Source of the DNA: Perkinsus chesapeaki
Taxonomy: Eukaryota > Perkinsozoa > Perkinsida > Perkinsidae
DNA length: 59,037 nucleotides
Assembly (NCBI GenBank): GCA_013115145.1
Contig: JAAPAO010000166.1
Coordinates: 1 to 59,037, forward strand
Reading direction: 5' to 3'
Shown: positions 43,527-55,645 of the stretch, piece by piece
Numbering within the stretch: the first letter of the stretch is position 1
How the letters are laid out: each line of letters opens with the position of its first letter
Position numbers and translations under genes: made by a program
The notes under the pieces: generated by a model
The model's input: only the letters and a program-made list of their open reading frames with translations
The model's database searches: none
What the model was told of the DNA's origin: nothing

Positions 43527-44965
43527 GCCTGAGTCAGGCCTCGACCGAGGTTTCCTTTTCTCAAGTTCTTGACGCCGTTAACGAATCCCGAGCTTTCATC
43601 GACCAGCGTCTCGGAGAGGCTCACCTTAAGTTCAAAGATACTTTTGAGGTCGCCACGAGAGTAACAGCACAATAGTGATTTCACACAAAGAGTGGTCTCG
43701 ATTAGGCGATTGTGGGCGAAGTGGTGGCGCAGGAATGTGCGAAGTTGAAGGCTGAAATGGCTAGAAGTATAAACGATAGCAAACAGGAACTCTGGCAGGA
43801 GATGAGGTCCATTCAGGAAGGACTAGATACCGAGCTGAAAGATCTTGGTGAGCTTTGGCTCTAGTTTTCAGCTGAAGAATCTAGGGCTTGTTGAAGTACA
43901 CAGATGTAGGTGTGAAAGTCGAAGTGGTGCGGCGCATAAGTGACCACGAAGATATCCTGCATGAGCTTGCCAAGCTTGTTGGCATTGAAGAGTCTTGCCG
44001 AGAGACCAAGGAGCGACTAGACCAGATGGAGAAGGCCTGGATCGAGCGTAAGTTATCAGGTGATGCCATAGTGAGGATCTTCGGGCAGGTCTGGCCAAAT
44101 TGAAAGATACTTCTCGAGCCTGCGTGCAAATGACGCCTCCGAGGACGGCGATCTCGAGACGTCCCGTGGAGTCTGGGCAGTTTGCACCGCAGCGACGAAG
44201 CGCTAATGTTCTTAGTGTGCGTGACGAGCATGTGCATAGAGCGACTAGGCTACCTGTGGCCATTCGACCATCTACTGCCAGGTAAGGTACCTTATTAAGT
44301 GATGGAATGCTCGATGCTGTCTGACACGAGACACTGTCTAGGGAAAATCTTGCCCAAGTTCTTGCCTTGTTCGTATTTGAACTTCTATTTCACAGACAGG
44401 CACGATTAGATTGAAGCTTTGAAATTGACTCTGCGAGTGACTGAGATGACTCAGAGTGAACGCGTTCACCTCATCAGATGCTGAGTGGTGTGCTGTGGTT
44501 TTCGTTATATCGGTTATGTACTTGCGTGTTGTCATAATACGCGTCACCTGTGATTAGCCAATCGCATAAATCAACGACTTATAACCGTCTGCTGATCGGC
44601 CAATGTTGAGCCTGTCTCTCAGATCGGAGCTTCCTACAACCCGCGAGGGTATCCTGTCCTCTTCAGCTGCTGTGTCACGTAGCAATCGCCCTCAGCCCGA
44701 CAGAAGAAGGTCTACTCGTATTCGCGCCCTCGCCGAAAAGAACGACAAACTTACTGAGCCTGGAAAGCCTGTACCGGTAGCCAAAGCGAAGGCTAAGGCG
44801 AAGTCAAAGGGCAGACCGAAAGGGAAGGCGAAGAAGAGGCCCGCTAAGGCCATTGAAGAGCATAAGCCTTTGGAGAAGATAGCAGAAGTTCCTACTGTAG
44901 AAGTTCCTACTGTGGCGCCTAGGCTATCATTATTGAAGCGTCATAGACGCGCATTAGAAGCTTAA
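43527..44965 (+). CDS. coiled-coil protein with basic Ala/Lys-rich tail
   Basis: Exons 43527-43660, 43706-43847, 43904-44047, 44089-44281 and 44623-44965 join in frame (introns 45, 56, 41 and 341 nt). The first half is helical and coiled-coil-like (GEVVAQECAKLKAEMARSIN, HELAKLVGIEESCRETKERL). The last exon is basic: KAKAKAKSKGRPKGKAKKRP, a histone-H1-like run containing an AT-hook-like GRP core, with a two-copy PTVEVPTV motif after it. This suggests a chromatin or DNA-binding protein. The start codon is upstream of the first mapped exon and not identified. No family recognised. Confidence 0.7.
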
Positions 44966-45570
44966 TCTTTTAGGCGTATAACTGTGCATGGTATATTGTG
45001 TGCGTTACATTATTAATGTGTCATTATAATAATAAATATGGCATTAATGTTTCAATATAAACTTGGGGTACTTTGGTTATATAAAGTTCTATAATCATCA
45101 TCAACCGTATAATCAACCTCATTATACCATGATCGGTCCAGGGAGTAAGGACTTACATGAAATTAACAAATCTATGTTGGTATTTCAATATGGGCTTGTA
45201 AACATGAGCTTCGCGTACATCTTTCAACATTGTTTGAGTATCAGCTAATTCACGATTTTCGACTTATGGGCGATCTCTATTAAAAATGCGCTGAACCACC
45301 GTGCTTCGCTCCGCTCATCTTTTGTTGCGTGTTTGAATCTTTTATACAATGTGGTGCGGCGGCACTGAGTACTTACTCTCTTTCCTATAATCAATACCAC
45401 TAAAGGAGTGTTTGGCGAACGGGTTAGTGGGGTAACTTCGATTGATAAATAATTGAGAATATCCGGCCATATTGGGTAGATTTATAACTCCAAGTAGAAG
45501 AAGTCTGGTGTGACATGACAGTTTGTAACTTATCTCGACGTTTGCAGGTAATTGCTGCTGTTGTTCACAT
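44966..45570. other. intergenic, nothing seen
   Basis: AT-rich sequence; no gene, RNA or repeat recognised. Confidence 0.4.
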
Positions 45571-45744
45571 ATGAGCCAGCAAGTCACCACCACCACCTCA
45601 TCATCATCAGCTGCTACTCGTGTTATACTGCAGCCAAATAGAGTAGCGCTTGGAGCCAGAGGGGAGGCAGCCAATAGAGTTGTCCGGTTAGTGGCAGCCG
45701 GTGGAGCACTTAAAAGAAGTGTCAGGCGGAAAAGGGAACCGTAG
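45571..45744 (+). CDS. hypothetical small Thr/Ser-rich basic protein or first exon
   Basis: 57 codons from an ATG at 45571: MSQQVTTTTSSSSAATRVIL then a basic tail ending KRSVRRKREP. It could be a complete small protein or the first exon of the multi-exon gene that follows, whose exons have the same Ser-rich and basic composition. Confidence 0.35.
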   Translation: MSQQVTTTTSSSSAATRVILQPNRVALGARGEAANRVVRLVAAGGALKRSVRRKREP

Positions 45745-46657
45745 TTACTGGGACAGAGGGGAGGGGACTGTGGTGTACTATGAAATTATAAAAGGAAAAG
45801 TAGGTGAAAAAAATCGGCAAAATTCTGGGTTAGAATTCTGCTCTATGATAACCCTTTCGGGATGCTGATATGATGAAGACTTCATGGTATAAGGATGGTC
45901 GAAGTAGCGCCTACTTCACGGTGAACCTTGGAGGCCATTGGTCCTAGAAAAGGGTATCAATGCACGGATTTATGCACGTAAAAGCACGCGGTTAAGATGC
46001 GTATCAACCTCTCTGCGTAGTTGATACGGAGCTTGGATACGCGTATGGATTGTTGCGTATCCTTAATGCGCAGTTATGGCCAATGGATGTTGTTCTTGTG
46101 AAAACCCCGGTCCGTCTCTGTCTCACGAAAGAAGCAGCGCGGGGCATGTGATGAGTAAAGGATAAACCTCTCAGGGAGGCCATGCAGCGTGATCGTGCAC
46201 CGTCCGGGAATGCTCCTAAGAAAGTCCGTCAAGAGCTGACAGTTCCCAGACTCAATCGATCGAATTAGTACCCGAGCATCAGGGCCACATTGAATCTGAG
46301 ATTGAACAAGCTATTCATATTGGCTATTGGAAACCTTCATCTTATCAGCGAGATTGAGGAAGGGTGTGACAGTGATATATCATTTCTGTTCCGGGTCATG
46401 CTGAACTAAAGTTGGCAAAGCAGATCAGCTTCTTGATCTCACTGTGAGGATCAGAAAAGGCAAAGCTATTGAAATGCGCGAGATTCCTCAATACTTATAG
46501 TTTCTCAAATATTTATCTGGTACCTATGTTGTCATTAATCTCATTATGAAGAACTAGGTAGAATCATCTATCTGCAAAATATCAATAGTAAAATTAGACC
46601 TTCGCCCCCACCCGATTCGCTCACCTGATGAACGTTCTGAGTGTCGTTTTGGTGATT
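45745..46657. other. possible short exons, not resolved
   Basis: Short plus-strand coding-like pieces flanked by AG and GT occur here (for example NAPKKVRQELTVPRLN near 46210-46260 and GHIESEIEQAIHIGYW near 46280-46330). I could not join them in one frame. Confidence 0.3.
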
Positions 46658-48069
46658 CGTTATCGACGAGGTTCTTGTTAGGTCCGTATCTTCAAGCTCA
46701 AGAGCTCCAACAACGTCACCAGTAACCGGTAGTAGTACTCGAGGCTTAAGCAAGCGCCAGAAGACCGTGGATCGTCATAGTGGGAAGAGTTCCTCTGTGC
46801 GTCGAAGTCCGTTGCGGAAGGGGGTGCGAGTATTGGAAGAGGAGGCCATGGGCGAGGCTGGTCTAGAAGCCCTGAGTAGTATTGGAGATGTTAATTCTGA
46901 GCGATCTCAGCCTTGTGAACCTCCGAGTTGAATGCTTAAATCGCTGAACTAATGCTGCCATATGGAGTTGGCGGAGCGTATATCTGTTGAACTTCTTCAT
47001 GGCATTCACGCGGTTTGATGAAAAGTTAAACTAGATTCTTAAGCCTCCTCATTCCTATTCAAATGACACTGTACGTATAGGTTACTGCCAGCTGATATTG
47101 AAGCACATGTGGACCTGAGAAATTTTCTAGACATTGGAGTGGGTATTCGGTTTGCTATAGGTGATGATGAAGTTGGCGCTGGTGAGTGGGCATCTGAACG
47201 CAGTTGGAGTCCAAGCAAGGTTGCCCAGAAGGTCAGACTCACGTGGTAGTGCTAGTTAACTACTTATCAATGGTCAGACATGCGAGGGACCACCGGTCGC
47301 TGCTGAGACATCGGATCCAGCTGGGTGGGTTGGTTTCTTGAACGCTTAGTGGTGAGTGTCCTGAAGGTCAATGAAGTCCGAGGAGGACCCTGAAGCAGCG
47401 CTGCCGACTGAAGCAGTATCCAAGGTCCATGACTATGTGTGGAAGCATTTCCAGGGCAATGGCGATGATGAAAGGCTGGAAATTATAGCGGAAGTTGGAC
47501 AAGTAATAACTGGTGTATTGTGGGGGGGGGTATTTTACAGCTTCTTGTGATTCGTAATTGACCCTAATCGTGACCCTACAACGATATGATCGTGATATCG
47601 TAACGTACACAACGTACGTTTGTACGATACGTAACAAGCGTCAACAAACAACGGTGACGATAAATTTGATAGCCATTATAGCATTAATCGTTTCTATTCC
47701 CTACTCGTAAGTTCTCTGGAGGATTTCACTCCGCTATAGAGGCCATGAGGCGGTCTGCATTATTTGGCAGCTTCATTTTCTACAGCGGGCTACCTAATCG
47801 GATGCTATCAAATTAGCAAGGCATTATGGTACAGTACCACTGAGGGCACAGCTAACTGCTGTGGGAATGCATGAGCACTTATTATCTCAGGTATTGCTAG
47901 AAGATTCAGCCAAGTATTGCGATAAGGTGAGTGTGTGGTTGTATTCTCATACCGCTCCTTCCGTAACGAAGTTTTAAATGTATGGTATGGCTATCCTCAG
48001 ACTTCCATGCTTGAGGAGTTGGCAGATTTGGAGCCGATTATCGGCGGACATGAAGCGGTCGATGAGTAA
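46658..48069 (+). CDS. hypothetical multi-exon protein
   Basis: Coding pieces on the plus strand: a basic Ser-rich exon (about 46681-46931; SSRAPTTSPVTGSSTRGLSK, then SSVRRSPLRKGVRVLEEE), one near 47083-47160 (LLPADIEAHVDLRNFLDIGV), one near 47412-47499 (VSKVHDYVWKHFQGNGDDER), and two that splice cleanly, 47817-47926 (RHYGTVPLRAQLTAVGMHEH) and 48001-48069, which ends LEELADLEPIIGGHEAVDE and a stop. The C-terminal half looks globular and helical. No family recognised, and the 5' splices are unresolved. Confidence 0.5.
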
Positions 48070-49335
48070 TAAATCGGGGTCATTCTTCCGGCCAATCCAA
48101 ATCGCGATACCCTTCTTAGTGAATATGATGTAGAATTCTATAGGCAGCAGGGCGGCTAGTAGACTTCATTCTGAAAATATTTTAATCGAAAAGTTTCTGA
48201 TTTTGAAAGCAATCTTTTATTATGCATGACACACCTGCAGTCCTGCTCGGATTTACGTGACAACAACACTTTACACAGATTAGTGCACAGCTTTTCGCGG
48301 GCCATTCCGGAGGGATTGTGGTTGTGAGAATTTTGTTTCTGTCCACCGAGCATCTCTCTTCTTAAATCCATTTCAATATAACACCTCAAGTGTGCTTCTG
48401 CTTGTATATAGTGTATTGGCGCTCGGGTGTTGAGCTGTCTGGCAGTCTTTTTTCTGACCTTTGTGACAGTGTTCTTGGCGAAACTGCTCGGGGATAGGGC
48501 GATGCGAACATATACCTAAGTTCCGTGAACTTTGTTAGGAGGTATTCCAGCGCTGGTTAGTTTCAGATATTCAGCACATTCTCTTATTTACAACACTAGG
48601 AACAGTATTGACAGTTCTGATTGTCAATGACACACGGTCATTGACACATGTCAATGAAATGAGTCAAGTCCATGCCAAACTAGTCATGCCACATGACTAG
48701 TTTTGCTCACTTCTATTTTGTTAGTGATATAAAATTTAGAGAGCGTCTCATCAGGTTTGTGAATTATCTCTTGTCTGTTCGTGAAGGAGTAAGTGATACG
48801 GCGGAGGGAGCAGTAAAGGGTAATAGGGAGGGTTGCAGAGGAGGAGTTGATATCAGCCTTGAATTGAGGCTATTAAGGCCTAATCTGATCCTTTAATCTA
48901 TTAAGGCCCTTAATAGACTTGAAGGGCTGTCGTTGGCTCCACGAGAGTCTCGTGAACTCGTAAGAAATGTGAGTCGCTGGAGAGCCACCGGGGCAAGGCT
49001 GAAACCTAAAGGAAGAATTTACTGAAGAAAACCATCTGGGGTGGGAGCGAACGCTTCGATTGTGTTTAAATTGAGAGTGAATAAGTTAGGTATAGAAATA
49101 TGTAAATAAGTATAGGTAGAGGGTTGTCGGAGGGTGGTTATTCAGGAAGTCGTGGAGATCGTAGCTTAGGAATGATCTAAAGTTATAGAATTTGTGAAAG
49201 TGACGAATTTTGGCAACGTATTTCTGTCTTATTGATAATAGTGTGAATGATGCATCCTCACAGCTCATCTAGCGTTACTATAGTCAAGAACATCACCTGG
49301 CGCTTTGACAGTTTGAAAAACTATATATTTTGTAG
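48070..49335. other. mostly intergenic; possible exon near 48920
   Basis: A coding-like piece reading GLSLAPRESRELVRN ends at a GTGAGT donor near 48970 and could belong to the next gene. Direct and inverted repeats of TCAATGAC/GTCATTGA occur around 48620-48700. Otherwise nothing is recognised. Confidence 0.3.
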
Positions 49336-51675
49336 GTGACGATACGGCAGCATCAGCATCAGCAGCAGCGAGTAGAGTAGATTGCACTACCATTAAGGAG
49401 GGGAGTGATGCCAGGCCTTCTAGTGGAGGGTAATACTGTTGTTGAGGGAAATATCGGTATAGTGGCCATGTTACCCTCATCAATTGGCCTATAATATTGG
49501 CCACCAATATGACTACCGTTGGAAGGCTGAGCCGCCTTCAGAAGTGATTTCTGAGCTCGTATTGCTTTTTGCTTTGTGCGTTCGACTGTCTCTCAGTTAT
49601 GTTGTGATGTATACTTATTTGTATATACAATATGCAACATATCTGTAGCAACTCGTTGTAGCCTCGTTTTTGCAATATTTTGGGACAACTAAGTCGGGGA
49701 TCAGCTTCATTAATATTGATTATATTGAATCGCTATTTGGATGTAGTTGACTATGATTCACTACTTACTACTAACTGTTATTAGTTTACTATCCAACATT
49801 CTTATTCATCTTTGAAATCACTAGTGTAGATGAGAGTATGTCGCCCAGTGTTCATCGGAATATGTTTGCTCGTAGCTGACTATTTAATTTGTCATTCTGG
49901 TACAGCAACTCTACAGCGTTCTATCTGTGGGCTCGACAGTATCGGTAGTGATAATTCCTTCTGATGGCTAAGGTTGAATTTTTTGATTTCTTTTTGGCAG
50001 ATCCCAAGGGAAGGTCAATCTGGTGCCAAGGCGTGGACAGGATTGGGTAAGCTTAATTAGGGCATATAAGGGATGTATTAGTGCTGCCATTCACATCCCT
50101 TCAACTGTAGCATTTTTCCATGTGAATCGCAACGGCGGTTACGTATTGTAGAAAAGTGCCCCTAGTAGTGGTTCGGGCCCCCATGTACCACTCACAGCAC
50201 ACGTGGTCAAGAAACCAAAATCCAGTAGGCCGAGCAGCGAGATCTTTCTCTGGCATATTCCTGACAAACAGTCCTGGGCAGAACCCTGGTCTGGTTTGAG
50301 TATAGTATTTGTATTGTCTGTATAGCTACTAGTAGTAGAGATTAGACTCTCTAGCACCATCCTGAGTGTTCGTAACGGTATGTGGAGAATAGCCGTATAA
50401 ATATCGGAGCAAGGCGTCCTCCACATCTGGCCTTCGCGAGCCTATTAGGTACTTTTCGCGCACTCTTGTCGATCAGGTCCCTCGTCAATCAGCGCCCGCT
50501 GGCCAGCAGTTTTCTGGTAATTAGAATGCTCTTTAATTTCGTGGCGCAGTGACGGTTTATTTTTCGGTTTAGGTAGCACAGCGTGGAGTTCTACGGCGAG
50601 CTACGGTGGACAGCCTGGAGCCCCGGTACCTCCACCTCCACCTCCCCCACCACCGCCACCGCCGCCGCCGCCTTATGAAGGGGTAAGATGGGACTTTTTG
50701 TCTTTTTTCATCTGTTTTATTTTTTCCCAGCTTTTTTCTGCTTTCACCTGACTTGTCGTTCTCTTATTGTTTTCCCTGTTTTTGTTCTGCTTTCTAACTT
50801 CCATGTTTGTATCTTTCAGGTGCGTCGGCAAGGCTGGGGCAGCACTGCACGAGGGTAAGCTAAAACGGTCGTTGTGGTGATAGGAGTCTTTTGGAAGGCC
50901 TTCCGCTCCCTCGACAAGTCGGTCCGGGTTGACAGGCAATCTCACATACAATCCATCGGGCTCGATGACTGTGGTGAGTTGGGCGATGCGGTGAATGGTG
51001 GAGTTGAATGGGTTTAGGTTGAGAAAGAGAAGAAAATGGAGCTGGAAAAGAAACGAGTGTTGTTGCAGTGCACGGAGAGCATTAGGAAACTTTTATCGAA
51101 GATGAATGAGCCTTGTGTGACGGAGAAACAAAAAACGGTATGTCCGGCGGTTTAAGCAATTGTTACTACCGATACTTTGAACTTGATTACATATACTGTC
51201 ATATATGATTTATTATATATTGATCTACTGTTATGTTATCTTATTTTTCATTATTATAACATATTGAGTGATTCCCCGTGGTGCTTAGGGCGCCGCTTGG
51301 CAGCAGTACTATAAGTATGACATCTGGGAGTCTTTACTATATACTCATTATTACTGTTTTCCTCGCGTGCGAGAGTTAACGGAAAATTTGGGAAATCAGT
51401 TGTTAGAAACTAATCGGTTAAGGAGTATTTCAATCACCTTAAATTCAAAGCAATTGTCTTCAACTTTAGAGATTCTCGTCCTGTTGGAAAAAATATTTTA
51501 CCACCCGATTGCCTCTCATATTGAACTTTACTTACTACTGTTGTATAACGATGCGTTGTTAACGCATATTCATTTACTGTTTCAGAAGTATAAGATGATG
51601 ATAAAGCGAATTAAGGAAACTATGGGAAGTCTTGACGCTTCTCATCACCCCAGTCACCACGTTACCAACAAGTAG
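49336..51675 (+). CDS. hypothetical protein with polyproline tract and C-terminal coiled coil
   Basis: Exons with good splice signals: from 49336 (GDDTAASASAAASRVDC), near 50001-50046 (DPKGRSIWCQGVDRIG), near 50575-50682 (SYGGQPGAPVPP then a run of about 13 Pro ending YEG), 51018-51137 (VEKEKKMELEKKRVLLQCTE) and 51586-51675 (KYKMMIKRIKETMGSL), stop at 51675. The last two join in frame. The charged helix followed by a short helix with K-x-x-I-K pattern resembles the coiled-coil part of RBM26/27-type RNA-binding proteins, but no RRM or zinc finger was found, so this is only suggestive. Exons between are incomplete. Confidence 0.5.
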
Positions 51676-52962
51676 GCCCTCATCCAGCTAAGTTCGAACA
51701 TCAGTGGTGAGCAGGTCTACCGCACCGCCCGCTGTTGCTCAAGTAAAGACAACGGAAGCCACTGACAGAAAAGTAAGCAAACGTGGGCGATCGAAGGAAG
51801 TGAACTCTCAAGGCAGGAGAAGATTGTCCAATAGTTTTGTCGAACTGTTTATCGGTTGTGTGGTGCGAGCTCCCAGTGCCTTCCGCAGCAGAATTTTGCA
51901 GAATATTGTGTGTTTTGTGACGTGGCATATAAGTGCGCCACACAGTACCGATGAAGCTTCCTAAACTGAGCTCTAGTATTCCACGGTAGACTTGCTGAAT
52001 CAACAATTTCCGAGCTCAGCAATGCTTATATATGAAAATATTTTCAAGAAAATGTTCCCTCCGTCGCTTTGATAAAGCAGTGGTGTGTAAATTTACAGTG
52101 ATGGCTGAGGAATCGGGAAGCAGTTCTCATCAATCAAATCCGAGCTCCTAAGCACCTTGAATTTGAGTGAATTCGTCATTTTTGTCTTATATCCTAGGGG
52201 GCAGTAGTTCGGGGCATTGATTCAGTGCCCAGCGAACATGGGTCAGTGTAAACAGCTTTACCCACTTCCCAGGTCCTCCTACCGCCCCAGTTGCTTCAAA
52301 GCCATAACTTACTCCCGGCCACAAATGGAGCAGACCAGGTAAGGAAATTCCGCAACTGAAGATCATACGGTTTAATCTCAGCCTGCCTCCGTAACACCAA
52401 CGGCGGCAGCAAAGTAGACCTCGTTGCCACTCTACTGTATTCCTGACTCTCTTTATGTAAGTCTTGGCTTTGCGATGATGACGCCCCTGACATCGTCTTT
52501 GCTGTATAGGCCGTCGATCACTTCACAACGGCATTACCTTGTATGTATCTATAACTTTACCACAAGTGACAAATTCGCTATCAACGGAACTTCCTCACCA
52601 TCTTCACTCATGATGATGTTGTGCTTGTCAGAGCACGCACAGTGTAGATTATCATTACGTTGTATAATTGCGTAGCTCACCACCCACTGTCCCATTTTGG
52701 TATATCTTTCGAGGTGGCTGGGCCACCGTTAGCCACCGCCGACGTTCTATTCCTCTTTATTCGAGTGTGCTGAGTCTTGCGTTGAATACTGGCCGATAAG
52801 GTAGCGAAGGGGCATCCCCTACAACATATACCAGTAGAGATAATATGAAAATTGCCATGAAAACTGTCTGTCACCGATGTGCTTGACATTAACCAAGTTC
52901 AAGCCGAAGACTAAATGCTTGTTAAAAAAAGATAAACGTGTAGTTTAAATACTCTGTCGAAA
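51676..52962. other. intergenic, unresolved open frames on both strands
   Basis: A plus-strand open piece (about 51710-51840; basic, SKRGRSKEVNSQGRRR) and minus-strand pieces (52611 ATG reading MSEDGEEVPLIANLSLV, and 52493 reading MSGASSSQSQDLHKESQEYS) may be exons, but no splice model held in frame. No RNA genes recognised. Confidence 0.35.
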
Positions 52963-53979
52963 ATGCCTTTGGTACGGGAGGACGAACGTGTCACTGAGGT
53001 CTTCGAGGAAGACGATCCACGAGAGCCATCTCGAGATGAGCCGGCGGGGCACCATCCCGTCACTGCCGGTTCGGAAGCCCTATCGGCAGAGCCAGCCGAG
53101 GAGGATTCCGAGGCAGGTAGAAAATTGGCTGCTTGCACACCCATCTGCTGCCGTACTGGCAGGAATAACACTGGTGCTCTCAGAGTCTTCCGACAATGAG
53201 TCTGACCAGGGGCCGAAGTCGCTAGAGGATGCTGAGAGACTGAAGGAAGAGGGTAACGAACATTACAAGGCAAAGAGGATTGAGTTGGCAATGAACCGAT
53301 ACACTCTGGTAGGTTACCGCATGCCTTGGACTTCCTTATGTCTTCTGAGCTTCAGGCTTACTCGACTTGTCCTCGAGAGGAGAAGGTGTTCCGTTCACAG
53401 TGCTTGGCAAATCGGTAAAGACAAATATATGACCATTTATAAATGTCTATTTCAGAGCAGCTTGCCATTACTATTTTTCCGAGTGGGATGATGTCGTTGA
53501 GGATTGCACAAAAGCTCTTAAACTCAATCGGTCGTATTTGAAGGTTCTGCTCAGGAGAGCCAGCGCGTGAGTGAATGACCCTCTGATTTGTTAACGTGCA
53601 GTGAATTTGTATAGATACGAGGAACTGAAGAAGTACGGGCAATGCAAGGAGGATTTAGACGAAGTGCAAAAGCTCGATCCGTCTTGGATTGGAAAACCTG
53701 CTAATAGGGCGCGGTATGACAAGATAGCAAAAGCAGGTGAGCAATACGGTAAGGAAATAATGAGACGTTTGTATCCAGCGGAAGAACAATTCGAGCGAGA
53801 GAAGGCTGAGATGATGGACAAACTGAAAGACCTCGGAAACACAGTAGCCGAGCGACATGCCCCAAATAGCCCACTTCATCCTTCCGCAGGTTCTGGGAAA
53901 GTTCGGCCTCTCAACTGACAACTTCAAATGTGTTAAGGATCCAACGACAGGGAGTTACAGTATAAGTTTTCAACAGTGA
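52963..53979 (+). CDS. TTC1-like TPR co-chaperone
   Basis: Tetratricopeptide-repeat protein of the TTC1 family, an adaptor linked to Hsp70/Hsp90 and G-protein signalling. Exons 52963-53116, 53163-53308, 53356-53414, 53456-53566, about 53603-53843 and 53890-53979. An acidic N terminus precedes AERLKEEGNEHYKAKRIELA (TPR 1), then FSNRAA-equivalent AACHYYFSEWDDVVEDCTKA (TPR 2), LNRSYLKVLLRRA (TPR 3), and the diagnostic C terminus KLKDLGNTVLGKFGLSTDNF followed by TGSYSISF, which matches TTC1 residue for residue in pattern. All splices are canonical and in phase except the fifth intron: with GT-AG ends (53567-53601) the frame is off by one base. That is either a non-canonical junction or a sequence error. 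Confidence 0.85.
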
Positions 53980-54922
53980 ATTCAATTTAGTCATGAGTTG
54001 TGTTTTCGTTAATTATAGGCTTGTTTAAAATTAACACACATCGTCAGGCGCCGGTGAGCCTTGAAGGTTGAGGTTGCTGCAACTGCGTCGCGTAGTCCCT
54101 CACAGTACTAATTGAGCAGTACTCTTGATAAGTAGAATTAGTTGGATTGCTGGAAGTGGATTATACAATGTATAGTGCATTACGGTCGCCGTGATCCAGG
54201 AAGTGCACACACGCGAACGAATCGGCAAGCCAATCTCTCTTGCACAAAAGCTTTAGCAAGTGGCACGTACTTCGAATGGCACCTAAATGGTTAGTCGAAG
54301 CAAGTTATTACTGATTTAGTGGACCTGGAATACCGTACTTGGTATTTGTCGAAACCTTTGAGCTCCGGCCTGAACCCATCACTGATCAGAAGGGCGAAAG
54401 TGCTGACCAAGTGTTGCAATTTAGTACTAGCCTGAAAGCAACTCACCAGGGTTAGCGTCAAAGGACTCCACCCTTGTAGTGGGTGCTTGGTGGAAAAAGA
54501 CTTAACGGTGGAGGGATTCATACTAGCTTAGTTGTAAGGGGACCAGTCTGCAGAGTTGCCCGAGTTGTCTTCCCAAGTCGTAAATCATACGCGGCATTCC
54601 ACGGACAACTTCACGGTTGCCCCTGTCACCGCTAGTGGCACTGGCTGAGTAAAATTTTCGTAGTCTGAGAGCACAACTTTACGCTGCCAAGTGCTTTACC
54701 AAGAGAGGAGTTCAATATTTATTCACTCAGTGAACTTCACTGCAATACAATAACTAGTAGTTATTGACTGAGTGTGCGGCGTAAATATGGATATCTTAGC
54801 CTAAGTGTCTGAGGCAACCGGGGCTGGTGGTCACCCAAGGTGACGCACCCCCCGCACGGGTAGGCAGCCTACCTGGGCAAAAGCTTTAGCGATCAGTCTT
54901 TTTACAAGCGCTTAGTCACTCT
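53980..54922. other. intergenic, nothing seen
   Basis: No gene, RNA or repeat recognised. Short tracts such as CACTCAGTGAACTTCACTG near 54725-54745 are weakly self-complementary. Confidence 0.4.
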
Positions 54923-55645
54923 ATGATAGAAGCATCTTCGCCGTCTAAAGAATGTATGAGGAGGCGACTTGTCTTGGAACGTCACCGACTGTTGGAAGCG
55001 AGGCACTCAGAATCACCATTGCCATTCCCATGGGGACGAGAGGAGCTTAGATTTGCGTATGCCGGACACAGAGATCCCCCCTAGCCGATTTTTTCTGGTA
55101 GGCCTAGCAGACCAAGTGTATTTTACCAAGGGCCTCGTTTGCTGAGTGTCTATCCGGATGGAAGTTTCAAGCTTCATGGTGAGTGAGCCTAACAGACTTA
55201 CTCTTAGTGAAGGACTACAGTGGATTTACAGGTGCGGGTGGCCTCGTGTATGAAGGCAGCGCGGTGCTAAAGAGTAAAGGTCATTGCATTGTTAGCAGTG
55301 AGTAAGCTCTACTGGTCAGATATTGGGCTTATGCAGCTTAAACTGCAAACTACCATCCTACACAAAGACAGCAAGTTGTTAGCAGAGATGAGCCAGGACG
55401 AGACAACGTTTACACTGTGGGTTGCTGTTGTTGTGATCTCATATCAAGGGATTCATCCTCACTTCATTTGGAGCTGATGCCCTTGCAGGTCGTGGTTCCC
55501 TCGTCACAATCCATCCTCTGTTATATTACAGCATGCGAATGGCGAGATAGACGTCCTGGAGAAAGTCACCAATCAAAACGAGCTGGCCTTCCTGAAATGT
55601 AGGAGCGGCAAGTTCTACAGGAGTCTTCATTATCACTGTATTTAG
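54923..55645 (+). CDS. hypothetical six-exon protein with a 15-nt microexon
   Basis: Exons 54923-55056, 55102-55178, 55232-55279, 55320-55420, 55474-55488 and 55532-55645 all join in frame through GT-AG introns of 40-53 nt (162 residues). It starts MIEASSPSKECMRRRLVLER, followed by a compact part (LLSVYPDGSFKLHGAGGLVY) suggesting beta strands, a helical stretch (GLMQLKLQTTILHKDSKLLA), LMPLQ contributed by the microexon, and NELAFLKCRSGKFYRSLHYH at the end. No family recognised. The clean reading frame over six exons argues that the gene is real. Confidence 0.65.

Noticed and set aside
51367-51585. Open frame running through the 448-nt intron of the polyproline gene
   Set aside because: GTATGT at 51138 and TTTCAG before 51586 give a clean in-frame splice; the open stretch is AT-rich and has no recognisable features.
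52296-52611. Minus-strand gene starting MSEDGEEV and continuing MSGASSSQ
   Set aside because: No GT-AG combination joined the two pieces in a frame that looked protein-like.
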